Shown here: positions 35,142 to 43,324 of the stretch, one piece after another
Numbering within the stretch: the stretch's first letter is position 1
How the letters are laid out: every line of letters begins with the position of its first letter
DNA from: Maritimibacter sp. DP1N21-5
GTDB taxonomy: Bacteria > Pseudomonadota > Alphaproteobacteria > Rhodobacterales > Rhodobacteraceae
Length of the DNA: 64,000 nucleotides
NCBI RefSeq assembly: GCF_019218295.1
Contig: NZ_JAHUZF010000007.1
Coordinates: 62,001-126,000, forward strand
Direction of reading: 5' to 3'
Notes under the pieces: model-generated
Told to the model about the DNA's origin: nothing
The model's input: the letters and a program-made list of their open reading frames with translations, nothing else
Database searches by the model: none
Program-made: the position numbers and the translations under genes

Positions 35142-35483
35142 TCAGACGTAGACCGCTTCCTTGCCGAAATGCTTCACGAGCATGTAGTAGACGACCGCCC
35201 GGTATTTGTTGCGGTTCGACGTGCCATAGGTCTCGATCACGGCGTTGATCGCGTCCATGAGCTGCGGCCCGTCGGTGAGACCGAGCTTTTTCACAAGGAA
35301 GTTGTCCTTGATCGTTTCGAGTTCGGAAGCCTGGCTTCCCGCGACCGTCGACGCGTCATCGTTATAGATCGCCGGCCCACAGCCGATGGTGACCTTCGTC
35401 AAAAGGTCCATATCGGCGGACATGCCGCATTTTTCCTTCAGATCGGCCGCATACTTGGCGATCAGATCGTCACGTTTTCCCAT
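35142..35483 (-). CDS. DUF2853 protein
   Basis: A 113-residue helical protein. Start 35483 (MGKRDDLIAKYAADLK) is preceded by GGGAGA, while the longer frame to 35558 is not. The ETIKDNFLVKKLGL and NKYRAVVYYMLVKHFGK segments are typical of DUF2853, a small cytosolic family known only from structures. Function unknown. It is monocistronic and divergent from the LysM gene. Confidence 0.8.
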   Translation of the reverse strand: MGKRDDLIAKYAADLKEKCGMSADMDLLTKVTIGCGPAIYNDDASTVAGSQASELETIKDNFLVKKLGLTDGPQLMDAINAVIETYGTSNRNKYRAVVYYMLVKHFGKEAVYV

Positions 35484-35639
35484 GATTGTCTCCCGTGCCA
35501 TCAGAGGTCGAGCGCCTCCTGCAGGAACCCTAACCCGTGCTTGCTGAAATCCAAGCAATTAATTGAATGGTTAATGAGACTTGCCCTGTTCAAGGCCTCG
35601 CGTCACCATGTCAGGGCAGACAAACGACAGGAGGGGCCC

Positions 35640-36053
35640 ATGGGTCTTTGGAGTTTCGTAAAAGGCGCCGGAAAATCGCTCTTTGCCGGTGAAGACGCAA
35701 AGAACGAAGATGCGCTCAGGAAAGAAGTCGAAGACCTTGGCGTCTCTACCGAAGGACTGGACATCAAGGTCGACGGCGACAAGGTCACCGTCAAGGGCGG
35801 CTCGATGACCACCGAAGAGAAAGAGAAGGTCATCCTCGCGGTCGGCAATGTGGAGGGAATCTCCGAAGTCGAAGCCGACGTGGAAACCGAGACCCTCTTC
35901 CACACCGTCGAAAAGGGCGACACGCTCTGGGCCGTCGCGCAAAAGACCCTCGGCGACGGGAAGCGCTACAACGAGATCTTCGAAGCGAACAAGCCGATGC
36001 TCAAGCACCCCGACAAGATTTATCCGGGTCAGGTCCTGCGCATTCCTTCGTGA
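35640..36053 (+). CDS. lysM: BON-LysM protein (YgaU/Kbp family)
   Basis: A 137-residue protein with a BON domain (about 20-85, including LDIKVDGDKVTVKG) and a C-terminal LysM domain (HTVEKGDTLWAVAQKTLGDG to IYPGQVLRIP). Escherichia coli YgaU/Kbp of the same layout binds potassium in the cytoplasm. The start has AGGAGGGG seven bases upstream; 216 codons of open frame before it are not used. There is no signal peptide, which agrees with the Kbp type rather than a cell-wall hydrolase. Confidence 0.88.
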   Translation: MGLWSFVKGAGKSLFAGEDAKNEDALRKEVEDLGVSTEGLDIKVDGDKVTVKGGSMTTEEKEKVILAVGNVEGISEVEADVETETLFHTVEKGDTLWAVAQKTLGDGKRYNEIFEANKPMLKHPDKIYPGQVLRIPS

Positions 36054-36074
36054 TCCTGAACCGATAGGGAAGAC

Positions 36075-36098
36075 AGGCCGCCGATCATCCGGCGGCCT
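36075..36098. terminator. Bidirectional terminator between lysM and the PanE-like gene
   Basis: AGGCCGCCG / CGGCGGCCT, a perfect 9-bp stem with a 6-nt loop, in the 52-base gap between two convergent genes. T-rich bases follow on the plus side (TCTGTTCTC). Confidence 0.7.
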
Positions 36099-36105
36099 TC
36101 TGTTC

Positions 36106-37074
36106 TCAAGACGCGACTTCGCGCATCAGGTCGTCGAGAGTCAGGTCCCCCGGCTTCAGCCCTTCGCGCACCATCCGTGCACCGATCCGGGTGCAGGCGT
36201 CGTTTGCCGGTGTCGCGATCCCGTGCAGGCGCCCCAGAAGCGAAACCTCGCCATTCAGCCAGTCTGTTTCGAGACTTCCCGTGCCCCGGACGAGGCTTTG
36301 CGCGGTCGAGGTGCCGACCCCCTTGAACCCGGGCACGCTGCCCGGGCGCAGGTAGGTCTTCCGATCCGGATGGTCCGCACCGACCTCCTCCCACTCGATC
36401 CCAACGGCGCGAAACACGGCTTCGGCCTCGGCCCTCAGGTCCGACCGCAGGCTGCCAACGTCCGCCCCGGGACCGAGCGCAGCGCCAAGGATGTTGCCAA
36501 GGTTCAGGATAAGCTTGCCGTATTTCGACGCCATGACATTTTCGCGCGGGAAACAGGCGATGTTCGCTGCTGACAGGATGCTCGCGAGTGCTTCGTCTTC
36601 AGGCCCTGCCCCGCCGGGATAGCGCCCGGTGTAGAAGATCCCGAAGGCGGGCGAGGCTTCCACGACAACCTCGCCTGCGGTCACGAAGGTCGTCGGCATG
36701 ATCACCGTCACTCCGTGCACATTGGGAAACAGGCGCAGCGCCTTGCCTTCGTTCGCCACGCCGTTCTGAAGGCAGAAGATCGGCTGGGTGGTCGCCCCCG
36801 CGTCCCGCAGTTGTTCGAGAGCGGCCTGCGTATGCTGGCCTTTCATGGTCAATAGGATCGCATCGTCGGGACCGATCTTCGCTTCTTCCGGAGACCCGAC
36901 GACGTCGAACTGGATCACTTCATCCATCTCCGGCGTGCGAAGCCGCAATCCCCTCTCGCGGATCGCGTCAAGCTGGGTGCCGCGGGCGATGGCCGTCACA
37001 TCCGCACCACTGCGCGCAAGCGCCGCCGCCACAGCACCCCCGATGGCACCTGTCCCGAATACGATCACCCGCAT
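36106..37074 (-). CDS. Ketopantoate reductase-family oxidoreductase (PanE/ApbA)
   Basis: A 322-residue NAD(P)-binding enzyme. The Rossmann motif VIVFGTGAIGGAVAAAL starts the protein; ILLTMKGQ, FCLQNGVANE and ASKYGKLILNLGN (the conserved Lys and Asn) match the PanE family. A C-terminal GVGTSTAQSL segment differs from classic PanE, so it may act on another 2-keto acid rather than ketopantoate. It is monocistronic. Confidence 0.8.
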   Translation of the reverse strand: MRVIVFGTGAIGGAVAAALARSGADVTAIARGTQLDAIRERGLRLRTPEMDEVIQFDVVGSPEEAKIGPDDAILLTMKGQHTQAALEQLRDAGATTQPIFCLQNGVANEGKALRLFPNVHGVTVIMPTTFVTAGEVVVEASPAFGIFYTGRYPGGAGPEDEALASILSAANIACFPRENVMASKYGKLILNLGNILGAALGPGADVGSLRSDLRAEAEAVFRAVGIEWEEVGADHPDRKTYLRPGSVPGFKGVGTSTAQSLVRGTGSLETDWLNGEVSLLGRLHGIATPANDACTRIGARMVREGLKPGDLTLDDLMREVAS

Positions 37075-37135
37075 GTCCGCTCCCTCCGTTTCGCGGCGAT
37101 CCTGTCGCGAGGAGCCGGGACATGCAACCGCACAT

Positions 37136-37167
37136 GAAAAAGGGCGCGCCCGAGATGGACGCGCCCT
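37136..37167 (-). terminator. Rho-independent terminator of the PRC-barrel gene
   Basis: AGGGCGCG / CGCGCCCT stem followed on the minus transcript by a T5 run, 20 bases past the stop. Confidence 0.8.
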
Positions 37168-37187
37168 GATTTCGGTGAAGGATCGAC

Positions 37188-37922
37188 TTATTGAACGGTC
37201 GATTCTTCTTCGGTTTCAACCGGCTCTTCGGTTTCGGTGGCGACATCGGTGTCGAGCTCTTCTTCGCTCTCCGTCGCGGTGTCGTCCGACGCCATCGGCT
37301 CTTCTTCAGCCATCGGCGCTTCCTCGGTCGCATCGTCCGTCGCGGCCGGTGCTTCCTCGGTCACAGCCGGTTCTTCGACCGGCTCAGCCGCGGCCAGGAG
37401 CTGACTGATCGGCGTTTCATCCGGAAGGCCTTCGATATTGGCCTCGTCGATCTCCGGACGCTCCTTGAGCATCTCCTTGTCGGCGTTGAGCTGGAAGCTC
37501 ATGCCGTCTTCACGAAGTTCGAAGTTCGACAGCGGCACACCGGCGGTGTGTTCACCAAGGCCGAGGAACCCGCCGATACCGAGAACGGCTTCCGCTTCCG
37601 CATCAGCCGACGCCTGGATCACATAGTCGATCTCGGCGATCCGGTTGCCTTCGGGGTCATAGGCGACAAAGCCCACGACATCGCCAACAGTCATCTCTTC
37701 GAGCGACGTGAAGGTCGGCTGCATCGCCTCGCCTTCAGCGGTCGGATCAGCCATCGGGTCGGCCGGGGAAGCCATGTCGTCCGCCATCGGTTCGGCCGGG
37801 GTCATCGGCTCTTCGGCCGCGACCGCGTCGTCTTCGGGTTCGACAGCGGTGTCTTGTGCGAACGCCCCGCCAGCCACAATAGCCGCGATACCAGCGCTCA
37901 TGAGGAATTTATTAAGTTTCAT
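37188..37922 (-). CDS. Secreted acidic PRC-barrel domain protein
   Basis: A 244-residue exported protein (signal peptide MKLNKFLMSAGIAAIVAGGA, cleavage after AFA). A Pro/Met/Asp-rich spacer leads to a PRC-barrel at about 75-150 (VGDVVGFVAYDPEGNRIAEI...VLGIGGFLGLGE). The last 80 residues are almost entirely Glu, Ala, Thr and Asp. PRC barrels are adaptor folds first seen in RimM and photosynthetic reaction centres. GGAGG lies before the start. Role unknown; the highly acidic tail may bind cations. Confidence 0.82.
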   Translation of the reverse strand: MKLNKFLMSAGIAAIVAGGAFAQDTAVEPEDDAVAAEEPMTPAEPMADDMASPADPMADPTAEGEAMQPTFTSLEEMTVGDVVGFVAYDPEGNRIAEIDYVIQASADAEAEAVLGIGGFLGLGEHTAGVPLSNFELREDGMSFQLNADKEMLKERPEIDEANIEGLPDETPISQLLAAAEPVEEPAVTEEAPAATDDATEEAPMAEEEPMASDDTATESEEELDTDVATETEEPVETEEESTVQ

Positions 37923-37955
37923 AACGTGCCTCCTTCTCAGTCACGAATTGCAGGT

Positions 37956-38023
37956 CCAACGGCGCTGAAGCCCCCTTGGTTCCTGCGCTCATCGCTGAAT
38001 TCGCGAGGCACCGACGCCGTTGG
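37956..38023 (-). promoter_or_regulatory. Spaced inverted repeat upstream of the PRC-barrel gene
   Basis: CCAACGGCG (37956-37964) and CGCCGTTGG (38015-38023) are perfect 9-bp complements 50 bases apart, 34-100 bases before the start. Could be a leader stem or paired operator sites. The 252-bp gap otherwise holds only the ahcY terminator. Confidence 0.3.
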
Positions 38024-38121
38024 CGAAAGGGCGCCGGTGGAAGGTCCCCAACAGGCCGTTGTCCGCCAATGGCCGCAACCCTGGGAACCTTCTTGAGACT
38101 TCGTAAACCACTGATCTAAAA

Positions 38122-38150
38122 TGAAAAAGGCCGGTCGATCGACCGGCCTT
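38122..38150 (-). terminator. Rho-independent terminator of ahcY
   Basis: A perfect 24-bp palindrome (AAGGCCGGTCGA / TCGACCGGCCTT) followed on the minus transcript by T5 and an AT-rich tail, 24 bases past the ahcY stop. Confidence 0.88.
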
Positions 38151-38174
38151 CCGCAACGACGGTATGGATTCCCA

Positions 38175-39566
38175 TCAGTAGCGATAATGTTCGGGCTTGT
38201 AGGGCCCATCCACTGTCACGCCGATATAGCTCGCCTGTTCTGGCTTCAGCTCGGTCAGCTTCACGCCGATGCGACCGAGGTGCAGACGCGCGACCTTTTC
38301 GTCGAGGTGCTTGGGAAGAATATAGACCTCGTTCTTGTAGTCGTCGCCACGGGTCCAAAGCTCGATCTGCGCAAGCACCTGGTTGGTGAAGGAGGCCGAC
38401 ATAACGAAAGACGGATGCCCCGTGGCATTCCCGAGGTTCAGAAGGCGCCCTTCGGACAGAAGGATGATGCGGCTGCCCGAGGGCATCTCGATCATGTCCA
38501 CCTGGTCCTTGATGTTGGTCCATTTGTGGTTCTTGAGCGCGGCGACCTGAATTTCGTTGTCGAAATGGCCGATGTTGCCGACGATCGCCATGTCCTTCAT
38601 CTCGCGCATGTGCTCGATGCGGATGACGTCCTTGTTGCCGGTGGTGGTGATGAAGATATCCGCGCTCGCGACGACATCTTCCAGCGTCACGACCTCGAAC
38701 CCGTCCATCGCCGCCTGAAGGGCACAGATCGGGTCGATCTCGGTGACTTTCACCCGCGCCCCGGCCCCGCGCAGGGACGCCGCCGAACCCTTGCCCACGT
38801 CGCCGTATCCGCAGACCACGGCCACCTTGCCAGCCATCATGGTGTCGGTTGCGCGGCGGATCCCGTCGACGAGCGATTCCTTACAGCCGTACTTGTTGTC
38901 GAACTTCGACTTCGTCACGCTGTCGTTCACGTTGATCGCCGGGAAGGGCAGAAGACCTTTCTTCATCAACTCGTAGAGACGGTGAACGCCCGTGGTCGTT
39001 TCTTCCGAGACACCCTTGATCTTGTCACGTTGCGCGGTGAACCAGCCCGGCGAGGCCGCCAGACGTTTCTTGATCTGGTTGAAGAGACAGACCTCTTCCT
39101 CGCTCGTGGGCGTTTCGATGATGTCGGTCTCGCCCGCTTCGACGCGCGCACCGATGAGGATATACATCGTTGCATCGCCGCCGTCGTCGAGGATCATGTT
39201 GGCGCCGTCTTCGAACTGGAAGATCTTGTCGGTATAGGTCCAGTATTCCTCGAGCGTTTCGCCTTTTACCGCGAACACCGGCGTGCCCCCGGCCGCAATC
39301 GCTGCAGCCGCGTGATCCTGCGTCGAGAAGATGTTGCACGACGCCCAGCGCACATCAGCGCCCAACGCGACAAGCGTTTCGATCAGGACGGCCGTCTGGA
39401 TCGTCATGTGAAGCGACCCGGCGATCCGCGCCCCGGCAAGCGGCTGCGACGCGCCGAATTCCTCGCGCAGCGCCATGAGGCCGGGCATCTCGGTCTCGGC
39501 GATATCCAGCTCCTTGCGGCCGAAATCGGCGAGCGAAATGTCCTTCACGATATAGTCTTGCGTCAC
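38175..39566 (-). CDS. ahcY: Adenosylhomocysteinase
   Basis: A 463-residue enzyme splitting S-adenosylhomocysteine into adenosine and homocysteine, which keeps methyltransferases running. Conserved blocks: [32 protein letters not shown], the NAD site [20 protein letters not shown], and [12 protein letters not shown]. The protein ends in YKPEHYRY, the classic Lys-Pro-x-x-Tyr-Arg-Tyr tail. The start is GTG at 39566 with GGAGAAC before it. The 120-bp gap to the divergent FkbM gene is too short and unstructured to show a SAH riboswitch. Confidence 0.97.
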   Translation of the reverse strand: MTQDYIVKDISLADFGRKELDIAETEMPGLMALREEFGASQPLAGARIAGSLHMTIQTAVLIETLVALGADVRWASCNIFSTQDHAAAAIAAGGTPVFAVKGETLEEYWTYTDKIFQFEDGANMILDDGGDATMYILIGARVEAGETDIIETPTSEEEVCLFNQIKKRLAASPGWFTAQRDKIKGVSEETTTGVHRLYELMKKGLLPFPAINVNDSVTKSKFDNKYGCKESLVDGIRRATDTMMAGKVAVVCGYGDVGKGSAASLRGAGARVKVTEIDPICALQAAMDGFEVVTLEDVVASADIFITTTGNKDVIRIEHMREMKDMAIVGNIGHFDNEIQVAALKNHKWTNIKDQVDMIEMPSGSRIILLSEGRLLNLGNATGHPSFVMSASFTNQVLAQIELWTRGDDYKNEVYILPKHLDEKVARLHLGRIGVKLTELKPEQASYIGVTVDGPYKPEHYRY

Positions 39567-39686
39567 GGTCGTTCTCCGTCGAATTCAAAGTTGTCTGGTG
39601 ACTAGCACCCGAAGGATAAGGGCGCAACGACGCCCGCGTTGACTTTGCCGGTCGTTGTCGCGACTTTGGCCCAAAAAGGCAGGGAC

Positions 39687-40370
39687 ATGGACCAGACAGA
39701 GATATTCCAGAACGAATATGGCCGCTATTCCGTGCCCGACGGGCTCGACGCCCGTCCCGCCGTGCGGCTCGTCAAGGCCGGGGACGTCTATGAACCCGGG
39801 ACCATCGCCTTCATGCGCGAACACGCAGGTTCGGGTGACATCATCCACGCTGGCACGTTCTTTGGTGATTTCCTGCCCGGGCTGTCCTCGGCCATGGCAC
39901 CCGACGCGCGGATATGGGCCTTTGAACCCAACCCCGCGAGCCACCGCCATGCCCGTGAAACCATCGCTCTGAACGACCTCTCGAACGTCACGCTGACGAA
40001 TGCCGCCCTCTCCGACCGCAACGGGGCGATCCACTTCCGCACCCACAAGGAAGACGGCGAAGCGCTCGGGGGCCATTCCCATTTCGTCGAGGGTCCGGGT
40101 GCAGGCGTGGAAAAGGTCGAGGCGCTCATGCTCGACTTCGTGGTTCCGCTTGAGCGTCCGGTGTCGATCCTGCAACTCGATGTCGAGGGGCACGAAGGCG
40201 AGGCCTTGCTGGGCGCCTATCACATCATCAACAGGTGGAAGCCGATCATCATCCTTGAAGAATTCGATCGCCCCCGCTGGCTAAAGCGGAACTTCCCGCG
40301 CGTGAACTATGACCGGGTCAGCCGGATTCACGGCAACCTGGTCTACCTGCCCGAGGGGCGCTCGATCTGA
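39687..40370 (+). CDS. FkbM-family methyltransferase
   Basis: A 227-residue SAM-dependent methyltransferase. The SAM-binding region reads GDIIHAGTFFGDFLPGLSSA and WAFEPNPASH; the FkbM signature LQLDVEGHEGEALLGA follows. FkbM enzymes O-methylate sugars or polyketides. Start 39687 is chosen because the upstream 16 codons lack homology. It overlaps the HD-domain gene by one base. Confidence 0.85.
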   Translation: MDQTEIFQNEYGRYSVPDGLDARPAVRLVKAGDVYEPGTIAFMREHAGSGDIIHAGTFFGDFLPGLSSAMAPDARIWAFEPNPASHRHARETIALNDLSNVTLTNAALSDRNGAIHFRTHKEDGEALGGHSHFVEGPGAGVEKVEALMLDFVVPLERPVSILQLDVEGHEGEALLGAYHIINRWKPIIILEEFDRPRWLKRNFPRVNYDRVSRIHGNLVYLPEGRSI

Positions 40371-40954
40371 TGGCACGGGCCTGGCAGCGCATGTTGTCCG
40401 GTCGCAGGCTCGACCTGCTCGACCCGACGCCGATGGACATCGAGATCGAGGATATCGCCCATGGGCTCGCCTTTGTCGCGCGCTGGAACGGACAGACCAA
40501 GGGAGACTTCGCCTATTCGGTGGCGGAGCACTCACTTCTGGTGGAAGAGCTTTATGCGCGCATGAACCCCAATGCGCCCGTCAAATGGCGTCTGGCGGCG
40601 CTGCTTCACGACGCGCCCGAATACGTGATCGGCGACATGATCTCGCCGGTGAAGAACGCGGTCGGGCCGGGATACGGTGACCTCGACGACCGCCTGACAG
40701 CGGCAGTGCACCTGCGCTTCGGCCTGCCTGCCAAGATCCCTGCGCCGGTGAAGAAGGCGATCAAGAAAGCGGACCGCGTCTCGGCCTGGCTCGAGGCGAC
40801 CCAGATCGCCGGGTTCACCATGGCCGAGAGCGACAAGTTCTTCGGTCACCCTGACGAGGGCCTGATTGCGGACCTCCGGATCGTGCTGCGCCCGCCTGTC
40901 GAGGTCCGGCACGACTTCGTCGCACGACACAATACGCTTCTCGCCGCCCTGTAA
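40370..40954 (+). CDS. HD-domain phosphohydrolase (YfbR-like)
   Basis: A 194-residue HD-superfamily protein. Metal ligands are visible as SVAEHS (His54), LLHDAPEYVIGD (His79-Asp80) and KKADRVSAWLEA (the late Asp). The layout matches YfbR-type 5'-deoxynucleotidases, and the loop SPVKNAVGPGYGDLDDRL is typical. It probably hydrolyses nucleotide monophosphates. It is cotranscribed with the FkbM gene. Confidence 0.82.
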   Translation: MARAWQRMLSGRRLDLLDPTPMDIEIEDIAHGLAFVARWNGQTKGDFAYSVAEHSLLVEELYARMNPNAPVKWRLAALLHDAPEYVIGDMISPVKNAVGPGYGDLDDRLTAAVHLRFGLPAKIPAPVKKAIKKADRVSAWLEATQIAGFTMAESDKFFGHPDEGLIADLRIVLRPPVEVRHDFVARHNTLLAAL

Positions 40955-40986
40955 AAAAACCCGCCGCGCGGTGAACGGCGGCGGGT
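40953..40986 (-). terminator. Rho-independent terminator of the two small genes
   Basis: ACCCGCCG / CGGCGGGT stem with a 12-nt loop. A T7 run follows the stem only on the minus strand, so it is oriented to end the transcript of the small genes at 41015-41347. Confidence 0.8.
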
Positions 40987-41014
40987 CAGTCGGGGAGTGT
41001 CCTGTGGCGCTCGA

Positions 41015-41179
41015 TCACAGATTGATCCGGCGCCGAAGCTGGCGGTGAAGCTCTGCTTCCGCATCTCGGCGACGGACGAGGTCTTCGTGGCGGATGTGAT
41101 ACTCCCGCTCGAAATGCGTCTCTATTCCGGCCGAAAGATGCGATCCGGTGTGCAGAAGACGGTTCAGGATCCGGGTCAT
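41015..41179 (-). CDS. Small basic protein of unknown function (54 aa)
   Basis: ATG 41179 has a near-ideal site, GGAGG and five bases. The product is 54 residues (MTRILNRLLHTGSHLSAGIE...) rich in Arg, His and Glu, likely helical. It starts nine bases after the stop of the upstream small gene and is followed after 28 bases by a strong terminator in the same direction. This makes translation credible despite its size. No family recognised. Confidence 0.6.
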   Translation of the reverse strand: MTRILNRLLHTGSHLSAGIETHFEREYHIRHEDLVRRRDAEAELHRQLRRRINL

Positions 41180-41188
41180 GCTCGCCTC

Positions 41189-41347
41189 CTATCCCTTGTA
41201 TTGGTCGCGGAAATCCCGCATGGACCGCCGCGCAGCGTCACGCTCGCGTTCCTCGAACGCGATCCGGCGCTGGCGCTGCGCGAAGCTCTCTTCCCGGCGG
41301 TAGCCACCGGTGGCGATACGACAAACGTCGCCGAAAATGCCCAACAT
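41189..41347 (-). CDS. Small charged protein of unknown function (52 aa)
   Basis: ATG 41347 follows AAGGAG with seven bases between. The 52-residue product starts MLGIFGDVCRIATGG and continues as a highly charged helix (RQRRIAFEERERDAARR). The first dozen residues are mildly hydrophobic, so membrane attachment is possible. It is the first gene of a two-gene unit, divergent from a LysR regulator. No family recognised. Confidence 0.6.
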   Translation of the reverse strand: MLGIFGDVCRIATGGYRREESFAQRQRRIAFEERERDAARRSMRDFRDQYKG

Positions 41348-41411
41348 GGTGTTTCTCCTTCAGGTCAAAGGTCCTGCCGTCAACATGCGTCACAGGACCG
41401 AGTCGGGCCAG

Positions 41412-41429
41412 TTTCTAATGTTTCAGAAA
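41412..41429. promoter_or_regulatory. Candidate LysR operator in the divergent promoter region
   Basis: TTTCT and AGAAA (41412-41416, 41425-41429) form a dyad with an 8-bp spacer in the 106-bp gap between the small genes and the LysR gene. Size and AT-richness fit a LysR box; not confirmed. Confidence 0.4.
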
Positions 41430-41453
41430 TGTAAGCTGTGCTAACAGTCATCC

Positions 41454-42329
41454 ATGGACTGGTCCCGCCTCCCCTCCCTCGCTGCCCTGCGCGCCTTCGA
41501 TGCACTCGCCCGACACGGGTCGCAGTCCGCCGCCGCCCGTGACCTGAACGTGACGCATGCCGCCATTGCCCAGCATTTGCGCAAGCTGGAGGAACACTTC
41601 GGAGAAAGCCTTGCGTCGCGAGAAGGGCACCAGATGCGCCTGACGGAAGCCGGGACGGAATTGGCCAGCGCGCTCGCCGAAGGGTTCGACAGGATCGGCG
41701 AGGGTGTGACCACGCTCCTTGACCGCAACCGGCTCCGCCCCGTCACCGTGACGATGACGCCGAGTTTCGCCGAAACATGGCTGATCCCGCGGATGGGGCG
41801 GTTCTGGGCCGAGCATCCAGAGGTCGAACTGCGGCTGGTGCCGTCGATGACCCTTTCCGATCTTCGCCGCGACGGCATCGACATCGCGATCCGCTTCGGT
41901 GACGGGAACTGGCCCGGCCACGACGTGGAACCTCTCGCGGTGTCGCAATTCGTGCTTATCAGCGCACCGGGCTACACCAAGGCGCGGCGGATCGAGGACC
42001 TGCGCGACCTGTCGCAATGGGATTGGTTCTTTTCCCAGGCCGCACGGGAACAGCGCATCTGGGGCAAGACCATCGGCGTCGATTTCTCCAAGGTCGGGGC
42101 GCAGGAGATGCCCAACAACTCGATGGTGCTCTCCGCCGTTCGCGCCGGTCTTGGCCTGTCGATCCAGTCGCGGGCGCTCGTCGAGCCGGATCTCGCGAAT
42201 GGTCAGCTCGTGTCGCTGTTCGAGGGTGACGCCGAAGGGCTGGGCTATCACCTTGTCACGCGACCCACGGTCCTGTCCCCGGGCGCCAAGACATTCCGGA
42301 CGTGGCTGCGTCGCACCGCCAACCCGTAA
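41454..42329 (+). CDS. LysR-type regulator, GcvA-like
   Basis: A 291-residue LysR protein. The N-terminal HTH is LAALRAFDALARHGSQSAAA followed by HAAIAQHLRKLEEHFG, a GcvA-type pattern. The effector domain has VTMTPSFAETWLIPRM and DGIDIAIRFGDGNWPG, again as in GcvA-group regulators. It is divergent from the two small genes and may regulate them. Effector unknown. Confidence 0.88.
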   Translation: MDWSRLPSLAALRAFDALARHGSQSAAARDLNVTHAAIAQHLRKLEEHFGESLASREGHQMRLTEAGTELASALAEGFDRIGEGVTTLLDRNRLRPVTVTMTPSFAETWLIPRMGRFWAEHPEVELRLVPSMTLSDLRRDGIDIAIRFGDGNWPGHDVEPLAVSQFVLISAPGYTKARRIEDLRDLSQWDWFFSQAAREQRIWGKTIGVDFSKVGAQEMPNNSMVLSAVRAGLGLSIQSRALVEPDLANGQLVSLFEGDAEGLGYHLVTRPTVLSPGAKTFRTWLRRTANP

Positions 42330-42339
42330 CAGTCTCTAT

Positions 42340-42678
42340 TCAGGCGCAAGTCTGCCCGGCGGAAGCATCGTCTTGGCGCCAGCCGACGAACCGTTCGTCG
42401 CTGAACGAAAGCTCGAGACCGGCATAATCCACGACGCGCACTACGCCACTCGGGCAATTGGCCAAGGGCTTGTCCCGGCCCTGCCCCACCTCGCGCTCCA
42501 TCACGGGGATGACGCCGCTGGGCGAACGGCCGAAGTCGATCCGGGTGCTGCGTCCGGCGACGCCCAGTCCGTTCGCATCCGGCACGAAGGTGACGCCCTG
42601 CCGCGCCGGCGTCGTCGGCACCGTTCCTGCCGCTCCGCAGCCTGCGAGCAGGAGCAACGCGAAAGCGGCCAACCTCAC
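42340..42678 (-). CDS. Small putative lipoprotein
   Basis: Starting at GTG 42678, the 112-residue product begins MRLAAFALLLLAGCGAAG, with a lipobox LAGC at Cys14. The GTG overlaps the regA stop (GTGA), so it is translationally coupled to regA. A longer open frame to 42765 would run inside regA. The mature part has LANCPSGVVRVV and a C-terminal Cys. No family recognised. Confidence 0.7.
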   Translation of the reverse strand: MRLAAFALLLLAGCGAAGTVPTTPARQGVTFVPDANGLGVAGRSTRIDFGRSPSGVIPVMEREVGQGRDKPLANCPSGVVRVVDYAGLELSFSDERFVGWRQDDASAGQTCA

Positions 42679-43229
42679 TTCGGTGACCGTTTGGCGAGGA
42701 TACGTTGCAGGGTCCGCCGGTGCATGCCAAGCCGCCGCGCCGTTTCCGACACGTTGCGGTCGCAAAGCTCATAGACCCGTTGGATGTGTTCCCACCGCAC
42801 CCGGTCCGCGCTCATCGGATTGTCGGGCGGCTCGGGCAGCTCGTCGCCCTTGGCGAGCAACGCCTTGATCAGGTCGTCGGCATCCGCAGGCTTCGACAGG
42901 TAATCGGTCGCCCCGATCTTCACCGCCGCGACCGCCGTCGCAATGGCGCCATAGCCAGTCAGCACAACGATCCGCGCATCGGGCCGCCGTTCACGCAGCA
43001 CTTCGACCACGTCGAGCCCGTTGCCGTCGCCGAGCCGCAAATCCACCACCGCGTAGGCGGGCGGCCGCGCGGTGGCGATGGCCTTGCCACCAGCGACGGT
43101 ATCGGCCATCTCGACCGAGAAGCCGCGCTTTTCCATCGCGCGCGCAAGACGTTTCAGAAACGGCTCGTCATCATCGACAAGCAAGAGCGAGACATCCGGA
43201 CCAAGGTCCAGTGTGGCTTCATCCGACAT
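42675..43229 (-). CDS. regA: Redox response regulator RegA/PrrA/ActR
   Basis: A 184-residue two-domain regulator. The receiver has LLVDDDEPF and phospho-acceptor Asp63 in VVDLRLGDGNGLDVVE; Lys near residue 110 completes the acidic pocket. A Pro-rich linker (ELPEPPDNPMS) leads to the Fis-type HTH NVSETARRLGMHRRTLQRIL, nearly invariant in RegA/PrrA. It is the DNA-binding partner of RegB (44808-46181) and controls respiration, carbon fixation and, where present, photosynthesis genes. An FNR-like box lies 63 bases upstream. A sulfotransferase gene separates it from senC. Confidence 0.95.
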   Translation of the reverse strand: MSDEATLDLGPDVSLLLVDDDEPFLKRLARAMEKRGFSVEMADTVAGGKAIATARPPAYAVVDLRLGDGNGLDVVEVLRERRPDARIVVLTGYGAIATAVAAVKIGATDYLSKPADADDLIKALLAKGDELPEPPDNPMSADRVRWEHIQRVYELCDRNVSETARRLGMHRRTLQRILAKRSPK

Positions 43230-43291
43230 GGGGCACCTTGATCACTGTTCGCATTCGCAAGACCTTATGCATCACCGTTAATCTGGTCAAA

Positions 43292-43305
43292 TTGATGCAT
43301 GTCAA
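43292..43305. promoter_or_regulatory. FNR/FnrL-like box upstream of regA
   Basis: TTGAT-GCAT-GTCAA matches the FNR consensus TTGAT-N4-ATCAA at 9 of 10 positions. It overlaps the right arm of an 8-bp inverted repeat (ATGCATCA 43267-43274, TGATGCAT 43293-43300). Placement suggests oxygen-dependent control of regA. Confidence 0.5.
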
Positions 43306-43324
43306 AAGGCCGCAGCAAATCGTC

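Noticed and set aside
34992-35639. Upstream extension of the LysM gene by 216 codons
   Set aside because: It crosses the DUF2853 gene in antisense; the strong AGGAGGGG site places the true start at 35640.
39567-39686. SAH or SAM riboswitch before ahcY
   Set aside because: The 120-bp gap shows no convincing pseudoknot-like stems, and the GTG start with a GGAGAAC site takes up part of it.
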